This document shows, in pieces, positions 18,832-26,766 of a stretch of 64,000 nucleotides of DNA (the first letter of the stretch is position 1; every line of letters begins with the position of its first letter). The stretch is from Rhabdobacter roseus (GTDB lineage: Bacteria; Bacteroidota; Bacteroidia; Cytophagales; Spirosomataceae). The notes under the pieces are model-generated. The model was given only the letters and a program-made list of their open reading frames with translations. It was not told the origin of the DNA and did no database searches. The stretch spans positions 62,001-126,000 of the forward strand of contig NZ_JACHGF010000002.1 in NCBI RefSeq assembly GCF_014202275.1, in the 5' to 3' direction. A program made the translations under genes and the position numbers.

Positions 18832-19784
18832 AGTTTGAGTCAAAGAGAATAATTTTATCTGAAGATGCAGATAAAAATCTTTTAGCCGATGAAAATTTCA
18901 TTGAGCACGAGGGGGGGGTGTATTTTCTTCATTATTTAAATGAAAAGTACAAAAATTCTAAGGGAGGGAACTCGAGTGTATTCACCCTTTCCCCTGCTGA
19001 TGAGCCTCAAAAGAAATTTGTAATAAAAATTTGCAATTATCATCGCCCATCACGAAATGCACATGCTCATATTATCAGAAGGCATGGGCGATTTATCGAG
19101 GAAATCAAAGTTTTAAGAGAACTTAAAGAAAAAGGAAGAGAAAACATCGTATCTATATTATTTGATGGCTCGATTCGTATTGATGGTAGAGATTTTCCTT
19201 ACTACGTTATGGAGAAGGCTGACTGTGATTTGAAAGAATATATGTTTGCTAATTCTGAAATAGATAACCAAGAGAAGGTTAAGTTTTGTGTGAATATATT
19301 TCAGGCTTTAAGTGATCTTCATAAAGAGGGATACTATCATAGAGATATAAAGCCTGATAATATTTTTCTCTTTTTTATTGGCGACACAGAAAAGGAAAAG
19401 GCCATCTGGAAAATTGGCGATTTAGGATTGGCTGCACATAGAGATAAGGATTACGACGATTTAGGGGAAAAAATCGGTCCTTTTGGGTGGCTATCGCCGG
19501 AGGCTATGAACAAATTTTTAACTGAAGAGGCTAATATAGGGTTTGATTGTAGAATAGATGATAAATCAGATATCTTTCAATTAGGTAAACTATTTTGGTT
19601 TATTTTTCAACGAAACGTGCCTATTGGACAATTAGAATTAGATGATTTTCTTGTTTCGATTAATCATAAAGAAATTATTTTTGAGCTTTTAAAAGAGATG
19701 CTAAGGTATTCAAAAGTTAGGCGAATCAATCGAGAGGTTTTAGGCTCTTTTATGGCCGAGTTGCAACGGTCTTTTGCTGTATAA
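18828..19784 (+). CDS. Serine/threonine protein kinase coupled to the DUF262 gene
   Basis: A single kinase domain fills this 318-residue protein. Visible motifs are the glycine-rich region (GGNSSVF, 47-53), a VAIK-like lysine (FVIKIC, K67), an alpha-C glutamate near 91-92, the catalytic loop HRDIKPDN (171-178), DLG in place of DFG (198-200), and SPE in place of APE (223-225). All residues needed for catalysis appear present. There is no membrane segment and no PASTA or other sensor domain. The start overlaps the DUF262 stop by four bases. Kinases are known in some anti-phage systems (PglW in BREX, Stk2), but I know of none as a standard part of the Ssp operon, so this is an unusual fifth member. 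Confidence 0.85.
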   Translation: MKFESKRIILSEDADKNLLADENFIEHEGGVYFLHYLNEKYKNSKGGNSSVFTLSPADEPQKKFVIKICNYHRPSRNAHAHIIRRHGRFIEEIKVLRELKEKGRENIVSILFDGSIRIDGRDFPYYVMEKADCDLKEYMFANSEIDNQEKVKFCVNIFQALSDLHKEGYYHRDIKPDNIFLFFIGDTEKEKAIWKIGDLGLAAHRDKDYDDLGEKIGPFGWLSPEAMNKFLTEEANIGFDCRIDDKSDIFQLGKLFWFIFQRNVPIGQLELDDFLVSINHKEIIFELLKEMLRYSKVRRINREVLGSFMAELQRSFAV

Positions 19785-19813
19785 TAAGTTAGTAGAATTA
19801 TCATTATATGCAC

Positions 19814-20050
19814 TTAGTTAACATCTTTCAAAATACTATTTAGATCTTTTTCTCTATAAGATTTCTTCAAAGCATAAGCCAGCCTAAGCTTTTCAATTTC
19901 GCGAGAAGTTAAAATTTCCTTTTTATAAAGATATACTAATAACAGTTGTATCAAATTATCAGAACCCATGACCATTTTTTTCTCTATTGGATTCCAAGCT
20001 ATATAGTGCATATAGAAATGACTTAACCTCAAAATTTGTATAAATGTCAT
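19814..20050 (-). CDS. Small protein of unknown function downstream of the cysteine desulfurase
   Basis: This is a 78-residue frame, perhaps shorter if the second ATG (MHYIAWNPIE) is used. Its sequence is mostly helical and charged at the C-terminus (ILTSREIEKLRLAYALKKSY). It follows the desulfurase gene on the same strand by 70 bases and could be co-transcribed. I recognise no family. The coherent amino-acid composition argues for a real gene, but it could also be chance in AT-rich DNA. Confidence 0.4.
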   Translation of the reverse strand: MTFIQILRLSHFYMHYIAWNPIEKKMVMGSDNLIQLLLVYLYKKEILTSREIEKLRLAYALKKSYREKDLNSILKDVN

Positions 20051-20119
20051 GTATCAGCTTATTTGTAAAATAGACCATTCATATCTACACAAGCATCGAA
20101 CACGCGAAATGATCGTAAA

Positions 20120-21247
20120 TCACAATAGTGTCATGAAATCATGAATTCTCATCAAAAGTAAATCAATATCATCGTTCGTATTATCCTTCCCTAAGGAAAT
20201 ACGTATACTACTGATTGCATCACTATTTGACAATCCCATAGCTAACAGAACATGGGAGGGCTGGATTAAGCTTGAATTACAGGCAGAGCCGTTACTAATC
20301 GCAATGTCTTTATTTATGCCAATAAAAACGTCAGTATCGAATCCTAGGATGGAAACATTAACTGTATTGAATATTCGCGGAGCGCGCTTCCCATTTATAA
20401 AAGCTCCGTCTAATTTTAGTAGCTCTTGTTCAGCCTTATTGCGAAGACTTTCAATAAAAATCTTATTGGTCTCCATTTCAACCAAAGAAATCTCAAAGGC
20501 CTTTCCCAAACCAGCTATTAGCGGTACATTATACGTGCCGCTTCTTAAGCCATTCTCCTGAGCACCACCGTGTAGCAATGGCTGGATTCTATTTTGAGCT
20601 TTTGCGTAACTATTTATATAGAGCCCACCAATACCTTTAGGTGCATACATTTTATGGCCGGAAAAACATAGTATATCAATATTCGATTCTACTACATTGA
20701 TAGGCAATTTTCCAACACCTTGAGTACCATCACAGACAAAGTAGGCACCTGCCTCTTTTGCTATTTCACCAATCTTTTCAATCGGATGTATTACCCCGGT
20801 CTCGTTATTTACCCACATTAAGCATATCAACAGGGTATCTTGTTTTATCAGGGAGCTTAGTTTCTCCAAATCTATGACACCGTGCTCGTTCACAGGGAGA
20901 TAGTCAATGTCAAACCCTATACTTTCCAAATAGTAGCAGGTTTCCAGAACAGCTTTATGCTCTGTTGGGCAGGTGATAATATGTCTTTTTGAATTTCTAG
21001 GGTGTAGAGCCAAACCCTTTAGAGCAAAATTAATGCTCTCAGTAGCTCCTGATGTAAAATAAATTTCATCTTTAACTGAGCCAATGACTTTCGCAATGCT
21101 CGATCTAGCCTCGTCCACCAGCAATCGTGCGCGAATCCCATAAGAATGCTGGCTTGATGCATTACCATATACGTCAGTTAATGTCTGAAATACTACTTCA
21201 GAGACTCTTTTATCGACTGGAGTAGTAGAGTTATAATCTAAATACAT
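20120..21247 (-). CDS. sspA: Cysteine desulfurase, SspA/DndA-like
   Basis: This is a class V aminotransferase fold protein of 375 residues, full length for the IscS/NifS group. Motifs include LDYNSTTPV at the start, TSGATESIN (65-73), the PLP lysine in CFSGHKMYAPKG (K199), and the catalytic cysteine in SNGSACNSS (C323). These enzymes remove sulfur from cysteine as a persulfide. In Ssp and Dnd systems a dedicated desulfurase supplies the PP-loop sulfurtransferase. Here it is the only desulfurase in the window and lies convergent to the ssp-like operon, separated only by a small gene, with the same AT-rich composition. A general iron-sulfur role cannot be excluded from sequence alone. Confidence 0.8.
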   Translation of the reverse strand: MYLDYNSTTPVDKRVSEVVFQTLTDVYGNASSQHSYGIRARLLVDEARSSIAKVIGSVKDEIYFTSGATESINFALKGLALHPRNSKRHIITCPTEHKAVLETCYYLESIGFDIDYLPVNEHGVIDLEKLSSLIKQDTLLICLMWVNNETGVIHPIEKIGEIAKEAGAYFVCDGTQGVGKLPINVVESNIDILCFSGHKMYAPKGIGGLYINSYAKAQNRIQPLLHGGAQENGLRSGTYNVPLIAGLGKAFEISLVEMETNKIFIESLRNKAEQELLKLDGAFINGKRAPRIFNTVNVSILGFDTDVFIGINKDIAISNGSACNSSLIQPSHVLLAMGLSNSDAISSIRISLGKDNTNDDIDLLLMRIHDFMTLL

Positions 21248-21607
21248 AGGTCTAAGTTACAAAATTTAGGCCAGTTCACCTCAATTTAGTGGTTTTTTGA
21301 ATTGTAATTGATGAAATCAGATTCCAGTCAAAGCTGACGAAACTCACCTACTGCACGTATCCCCTTCCCTACAAGCGTGGGGATTGATCGGGCATCAACT
21401 CTTTGGGTATCGTAGTTCGAATGTGTAGTCTCCACGGCGCGAGCGGGGACTTCATGCTGATAATGAGCTGATAATTCATTAATCAGCCGATGAAGCCTGG
21501 TCATTGGCAAATGGATAGTTATGAAATGCATCATTGAGAACCTTCTGACCTCTAGCCATCCTAACAAATTCATTATCTTTGATACTCAGGTATCAGGAAA
21601 CTATAAT
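21248..21607. other. Intergenic stretch between the desulfurase and the NTase-HEPN gene
   Basis: This 360-base region separates two divergently transcribed genes and should hold both promoters. A frame on the minus strand (21328-21573) overlaps the regulatory space and has no family signature, so I do not call it. No clear hairpin was found. Confidence 0.4.
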
Positions 21608-22465
21608 ATGAAGACGACCCTAGACCATCTCCCATCCGACAAGCAACGGGAGATCCTCGAAATCCTTGAAATCATCAAGGAGGAGGCTAACCCGGAAAAG
21701 ATAATACTCTTCGGTAGCTATGCTAAAGGGGACTGGGTTGAAGACAAATACCGAGAAGATGGTGTCACTTACACGTACATCAGTGACTATGACTTCCTGG
21801 TCGTAATCAAAAAGAATGGTATAAAGGAGCAAGCCATTATCAGCCATATTGAAAATCGGTGCGAGGGATATAAAAACGTAGTCAGCCCAATTGTTCATGA
21901 TATCGACTATATCAATGAGGGACTACTAATCGGTCAGTACTTTTTTACTGAGATTATTAATGATGGTATCTTGTTGTTCGATTCTGGAAATTTCCAGCTT
22001 GCCAGGGCCAAAACCCTTACGGTAGAAGAAGAAAAATCAAAAGCCAAAGGCTATTTTGACATGTGGTTTCCTATGGGATTAGAGTTTCTAAAATTGGCAG
22101 AGAATAAGCTAGGACAAGAGAATTTACGGATTGGAGCTTTCATGATGCACCAAGCTGCCGAATACTTTTACAGTGCAGCTCTTTTGGTCCACACCGGCTA
22201 TAAGCCGAAAACCCATAATTTACATAAATTAAGAAATTATTCGAAGCATTTATCGACCAATTTGTATTCCATTTTTCGGTCTCCCGTGTCAGACACGAAT
22301 GAATTACGCCTTTTTGATCTATTGAAAAAAGGGTACATTGACGCCAGATATAAACTTGATTATCTAATTACAGAATCGGAATATTCCGCCCTGCTAGAAA
22401 AGCTCAAGAGAATGAAAGTAGTTGTTGAAGAATTATGCGAGCAAAGAATTGCCTCATTTGTTTAG
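21608..22465 (+). CDS. Nucleotidyltransferase-HEPN fusion protein
   Basis: I chose ATG 21608 because the protein then begins MKTTLDHLPSDKQREI, as in related Bacteroidota proteins; an upstream in-frame ATG at 21521 is less likely. Residues 30-65 contain the minimal nucleotidyltransferase motif (KIILFGSYAKGDW, then ISDYDFLVV, with the two aspartates at 60 and 62). The C-terminal half from about 160 is a HEPN domain with a possible Rx4H motif (RNYSKH). Separate MNT and HEPN proteins form toxin-antitoxin pairs in which the nucleotidyltransferase modifies the HEPN RNase; here both are on one 285-residue chain. Its location between the ssp-like module and a XRE gene fits a defence or toxin-antitoxin role, which is inferred. 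Confidence 0.8.
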   Translation: MKTTLDHLPSDKQREILEILEIIKEEANPEKIILFGSYAKGDWVEDKYREDGVTYTYISDYDFLVVIKKNGIKEQAIISHIENRCEGYKNVVSPIVHDIDYINEGLLIGQYFFTEIINDGILLFDSGNFQLARAKTLTVEEEKSKAKGYFDMWFPMGLEFLKLAENKLGQENLRIGAFMMHQAAEYFYSAALLVHTGYKPKTHNLHKLRNYSKHLSTNLYSIFRSPVSDTNELRLFDLLKKGYIDARYKLDYLITESEYSALLEKLKRMKVVVEELCEQRIASFV

Positions 22466-22488
22466 AACGGCAATTTCTAGCTACATCG

Positions 22489-22746
22489 CTAATAACGGGA
22501 CAAAAAATCAAATTCCTTATCCAGAATCTCTTTGGGAGACATCCCTAGGCCTTTCGCGTATTCTAAAAAGGTAGTAAAGAAATAGTCCTTTTTACCATTT
22601 TCTATATTACTAATATTACTCTTGGTGAGGTCACAACGAGCTGCAAGCTGATCTTGACTTAAGTCTGCTTGAACTCTTAGAGCCCTAAGATGGAGGCCGA
22701 TTTCCTGCAATCGCGATTGATCCCGTTCCTTTTTCATTCTGTCCAA
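22489..22746 (-). CDS. Small XRE-family transcription regulator
   Basis: This 85-residue protein is essentially one helix-turn-helix domain (LRALRVQADLSQDQLAARCD followed by TKSNISNIENGKKDYFF). No other domain is present. It is convergent with the NTase-HEPN gene, with 23 bases between the stops. Such solitary XRE proteins often regulate neighbouring defence or mobile genes. Confidence 0.8.
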   Translation of the reverse strand: MDRMKKERDQSRLQEIGLHLRALRVQADLSQDQLAARCDLTKSNISNIENGKKDYFFTTFLEYAKGLGMSPKEILDKEFDFLSRY

Positions 22747-23458
22747 TCGCGAAAAAGCCGAATTTTGTCTTGAAAAATGTTATAAGATCTTGCAACAAAA
22801 CTCAGGATTCACTATATTTGTACAATCAACGTCCTCACTACCGGCCTGAGAAACCCAATAAACGGGATGTTGACTATGCAAAAGACTTTAAACCGTACGT
22901 GTACGGCCCCTTCGTTTTTGAGGATGGGCAGTTTCTCAAGCCTATGTAGTGAGCTGAAGGGGCCTGCGCGTCGGTTTATGTTTCGTCTTTTTACTGTTTC
23001 TTCCCAACATTCCGGCATTCGAAAGCAAATACACCGTCACCTTGTAATCTCCTCGCCCCGCCCGGATCTTTGGCTGGTGTCTTTTACTGCCATTCCCTCA
23101 CGAAATAACCGAAACTCCCAACTTCATTCATCGACTTGTAAAATACCCTGGAGACAGGGGAGAAGGTTACTGGCCTTTGAAAGGAACAATGTGTCCTTTT
23201 GGTAGGCTCTTGATTAGCATCAATCTACAATCTACCCCATAAATCCATGAACCGTTACCCCAACTTCATTTTCCGCCTCATCATCCGCAAGCCGCAGTAG
23301 GGCTTAGGCGTAGGCACCTCGTATCGGGAAGGTTGAGGCTTTGGCCGTCCGGGCTTATTAGGCCTGGCTGGGCTCGCCTTGCCTTCCGGGCCGCACCTAC
23401 CTGGGAGCCGTCTGCTTGTACTTAACTCCTTTTTCATCCTTCAATCATTCAAGTTACA
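22747..23458. other. 712-base stretch between the XRE gene and the SusC operon
   Basis: It contains a good plus-strand promoter (listed separately). Short frames follow it: one reads DVDYAKDFKPYVYGPFVFED but has no clear start, and a 112-codon frame from 22867 lacks any family look. Near 23251 a 17-codon frame (MNRYPNFIFRLIIRKPQ) could be a leader peptide. None is called as a gene. The composition changes here from AT-rich island to GC-rich locus. Confidence 0.4.
22790..22820 (+). promoter_or_regulatory. Bacteroidota-type promoter
   Basis: TTG at 22790-22792 and TATATTTG at 22813-22820 are separated by 20 bases, matching the TTG / TAnnTTTG consensus of the Bacteroidota primary sigma factor. 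It points rightward and could start the long leader of the SusC operon 640 bases downstream, or an unrecognised short transcript. Confidence 0.45.
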
Positions 23459-26400
23459 ATGAAGCAGCTTTATTGTTCCCTGGGCAAGCTATGGGCTTCC
23501 CTGTTCTACCTATCGCTCCTCTTTTTGCTCCTGTGGTGCTGGCGGCCCGCCCAGGGCCAGGACCTCACGCACACCCTACAGGGGCGGGTACTCTCCGCCG
23601 CCGAGCGGGAGCCTTTGCCGGGCGCTTCCGTGCAACTGCGTGGTACCCGCCAGGGCACCACCACTGACGAGCGCGGCAGCTTTACGTGTACGGCCACCGG
23701 TAGCCGGGTGAGCCTGAGTATCTCCTTCATCGGCTACGCGGCCCTGGATACGGTGCTGGCCCTGCCGCTGCGGCAGGAGCTGCTGCTGCTGCTGGAGCCG
23801 GACGCCGCCCAACTCCGGGAGGCGGTGGTGACGGGCTACCAGCGGATCCCGCGCGAAAGGGCCACGGGCTCCTTCGTACACGTAGACAACGAACTGCTGA
23901 ACCGGCGGGTCTCCACCAACCTGCTGGATCGCCTGGATGGGGTAGCCAGCGGGCTGTTCTTCAAGGGAGAGGCCCTCCACACGAGCTCGACCAACCCCCT
24001 GGGCCGGAACCTGAACCTACGGATCCGGGGGGAAAGTACCCTGGCCCCCACCACGCAGATCAGCCGGGACCCGCTGATCGTGGTGGACCACTTCCCCTTT
24101 GAGGGCAACCTGGATCAGATCAACCCCAACGACGTGGAGTCGATCACGATCCTGCGGGATGCGGCCGCCGCTTCCATCTGGGGGGCGCGGGCCGGCAACG
24201 GGGTGATCGTGATCACCACCAAGAAGGGGAGCCGGAACAAGCCGCTGCGCGTGGAGCTCAACGGCAACCTGACCCTGGGGGCGAAGCCAGACCTGTACGC
24301 GGATCAGAACTACCTGCCCGCGGCTTCCTACATTGAGGTGGAACGGACGCTGTTTGCGGCCGGGTACTTCAACGCCGACCTGGCCAACACCACCACCCGC
24401 CCGCCCCTCTCGCCGGTGGTGGAACTGCTGGCCCAGCAACGGGCGGGAGCCCTTTCGGAGGCCCAAACCGAGGCCGCCCTGGCCGAACTGGCCGGGCGGG
24501 ACCTGCGGCCGGACTACCGGCGCTACGTGTACCGGCGGGCCGTGAACCAGCAGTACTCCGTGGGGCTGCGCGGGGGCGGTGGGGCGGCCACCTACGCGCT
24601 GTCGACGGGCTTCGACCGGAACCGGACCAACCTGGTGGGGAACGACTACCAGCGGTTTACCCTGAATTCCAACGCAACCTACACCCTGGCAAAGGGACTG
24701 GAACTGAGCACGAGCCTCAACTACAGCACCAACAAGACCACTACGAACAACTACCAGAATCACTACGGGTTCATGCCGGTCGGGGGGAAGTACCCGCGGC
24801 TGTACCCCTACGCCCGCCTGGCCGACGAGGCCGGGAACCCGCTGGCGATTACCAAGGACTACCGGGCTGCCTACGTGGACCAGGCCGCCGCCCAGGGCTT
24901 GCTGGACTGGGGCTACCGCCCCCTGGAGGAAACGGCCCTGGCCGACAACGCCACCCAAACCCACAGCCTGTTGCTGCGGGCGGGGCTTCGGTATAGCGTG
25001 CGCCCGGGGCTGAGTGCGGAGGTGCTCTACCAGCAGGAAAAGCAGGGGATCGCGGGCCGGGACCACCGCAGCCAGGATACCTACTACGTCCGGGACCTGA
25101 TCAACCGCTTCACGGGGCGGGGGCCCGACGGCAGCCTGACCTACCCGGTGCCGCTGGGCGGGGTGCTGCTGCAAAACCAGGTGGACTGGAAGACCGACAA
25201 CCTGCGGGCGCAGTGGCACCTGGACCAAAGCTTCAAAAGCGCGCACCGGCTGACGGCCCTGGCCGGGGCGGAAGCCCGCCAGCTGCGCACGGAAGGCTAC
25301 ACGCGGACTTCGTACGGCTACAGCGAGGCGCTGGGCGTGGCGGTGGCGCCCCTCAACTACGCGGCCTTTTGGCCGGTCAACCCGGCGGGAACGGCCCGCA
25401 TTCCCGCCCCCGCGGGGGGGATGAGTGGCTACCTCAACCGCTTCCTGTCCTTCTACGCCAACGCGGCCTATACCTACCAACACCGGTACACGCTCACACT
25501 GAGCGCCCGCAAGGACGGGTCCAATATTTTCGGGGCGAACACCAACCAGCGGTTTTCGCCCCTGTGGTCGGCGGGCGGGTCCTGGGAGCTGAGCCAGGAG
25601 CGGTTTTACGACCTGGACTGGCTGCCGTCCCTGCGGCTCCGGGCGTCCTACGGCTACAGCGGCAACGTGTACCAGGGTGCGGTGTACACCACCGGCGTGT
25701 ACATCCCCAGCCCGCTGACGGGAGCCCGCATGATCCATAACCTGACGGCCCCCAACCCGGAGCTGAAGTGGGAGCAGGTGGGTACCCTGAACGCCGGGGT
25801 CGACTTTGCCTTCCAAAACCAGCGGTTCAGCGGCAGCCTGGAGTGGTACCGGAAACGGGGTCGGGACCTCATCGAAGCCCAGCGGCTGGCCCCCTCGACC
25901 GGCTTCTTTAGCTTTACTACCAACGGGGCCGCCACCCGCACCCAGGGCCTGGACCTGAGCCTGACCGGCCGGTTTCGGGCGGGGGGCCTGGGCTGGCAGC
26001 CTACCTTCCTGCTCAGCACGGTCCGGGACCAGATCACCGACTACAGCGTTACGCCCACGGCCGGCAGTATCCAAACCAATACCGGCCGGCCCGGCCTGGT
26101 GGGAAAGCCCCTCTATAGCCTCTACTCCTACGCCTGGGCCGGACTGGACCCGGCCACCGGCGACCCGCGGGGCTACCTGAACGGGGAGGTCAGTACGAAT
26201 TACGCGGGGATCCTCACCAATTTCAGCCCGGACAGCCTGGTGTTTCACGGCTCGTCGGTGCCGACCGCCTTCGGGGCGTTGCGCCAGGATTTTTCCTGGA
26301 AGGGCTTTTCGCTGTCGGTCAACCTGGTCTACAAGCTGGGGTACTACTTCCGGCGGCAGTCGGTTTCGCCCAACTACCAGGACGTCCTGGCGGGCTATAC

Positions 26401-26755
26401 CCACCCGGACTACGCGGTCCGCTGGCAGCAGCCGGGGGACGAAACGCCGGTTCCTTCCTTCGTGTATCCCAACAACAATAACCGAAGTACCTTCTACCGC
26501 TTTTCGGAGGAGCTGGTCGAGCGGGGTGACCACCTGCGGGTGCAGGACCTGCGGCTCAGCTACGAGCTGAGCGGCCGGGCGCTGCGGGCCCTGGGCGTGC
26601 CGCAGGCCCAGCTGTACGCCTACGCCTCCCAACTGGGCCTGCTCTGGAAGGCCAACCGGCGGGGGATCGACCCCGATACCAGCTACATAAACCCGACGGA
26701 CCATAACCTGCCCCGTCCCTTTACGCTATCCCTTGGTTTCAAACTCAGCCTATAA
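23459..26755 (+). CDS. SusC/RagA-family TonB-dependent outer-membrane receptor
   Basis: This 1098-residue protein has a long signal peptide (LFYLSLLFLLLWCW, cleaved near GQD). A carboxypeptidase-regulatory-like beta domain follows (about 40-115; VLSAAEREPLPGASVQLRGT, SISFIGYAAL). Then comes a TonB plug with the SusC signature (VVTGYQRIPRERATGSF; DVESITILRDAAAASIWGAR; NGVIVITTKKG) and a C-terminal barrel ending in SLGFKLSL. SusC proteins form lidded transporters with a SusD lipoprotein, encoded next, to import glycans or peptides. There is no STN signalling domain. The downstream TlpA-like thioredoxin gene suggests a peptide- or redox-related substrate rather than a polysaccharide, since no glycoside hydrolase is nearby; that is inference. 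Confidence 0.9.
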   Translation: MKQLYCSLGKLWASLFYLSLLFLLLWCWRPAQGQDLTHTLQGRVLSAAEREPLPGASVQLRGTRQGTTTDERGSFTCTATGSRVSLSISFIGYAALDTVLALPLRQELLLLLEPDAAQLREAVVTGYQRIPRERATGSFVHVDNELLNRRVSTNLLDRLDGVASGLFFKGEALHTSSTNPLGRNLNLRIRGESTLAPTTQISRDPLIVVDHFPFEGNLDQINPNDVESITILRDAAAASIWGARAGNGVIVITTKKGSRNKPLRVELNGNLTLGAKPDLYADQNYLPAASYIEVERTLFAAGYFNADLANTTTRPPLSPVVELLAQQRAGALSEAQTEAALAELAGRDLRPDYRRYVYRRAVNQQYSVGLRGGGGAATYALSTGFDRNRTNLVGNDYQRFTLNSNATYTLAKGLELSTSLNYSTNKTTTNNYQNHYGFMPVGGKYPRLYPYARLADEAGNPLAITKDYRAAYVDQAAAQGLLDWGYRPLEETALADNATQTHSLLLRAGLRYSVRPGLSAEVLYQQEKQGIAGRDHRSQDTYYVRDLINRFTGRGPDGSLTYPVPLGGVLLQNQVDWKTDNLRAQWHLDQSFKSAHRLTALAGAEARQLRTEGYTRTSYGYSEALGVAVAPLNYAAFWPVNPAGTARIPAPAGGMSGYLNRFLSFYANAAYTYQHRYTLTLSARKDGSNIFGANTNQRFSPLWSAGGSWELSQERFYDLDWLPSLRLRASYGYSGNVYQGAVYTTGVYIPSPLTGARMIHNLTAPNPELKWEQVGTLNAGVDFAFQNQRFSGSLEWYRKRGRDLIEAQRLAPSTGFFSFTTNGAATRTQGLDLSLTGRFRAGGLGWQPTFLLSTVRDQITDYSVTPTAGSIQTNTGRPGLVGKPLYSLYSYAWAGLDPATGDPRGYLNGEVSTNYAGILTNFSPDSLVFHGSSVPTAFGALRQDFSWKGFSLSVNLVYKLGYYFRRQSVSPNYQDVLAGYTHPDYAVRWQQPGDETPVPSFVYPNNNNRSTFYRFSEELVERGDHLRVQDLRLSYELSGRALRALGVPQAQLYAYASQLGLLWKANRRGIDPDTSYINPTDHNLPRPFTLSLGFKLSL

Positions 26756-26766
26756 CGTCGATACCC

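Noticed and set aside
21328-21573. Minus-strand frame upstream of the desulfurase
   Set aside because: It covers the expected promoter region of the NTase-HEPN gene and has no recognisable motif.
22823-22950. Plus-strand segment reading DVDYAKDFKPYVYGPFVFED
   Set aside because: Appealing composition and a promoter just upstream, but no start codon with a ribosome site and only about 45 codons before TAG.
24017-26704. 895-codon minus-strand frame opposite the SusC gene
   Set aside because: Proline/arginine/glycine-rich composition typical of the antisense of a GC-rich gene; SusC on the plus strand is certain.
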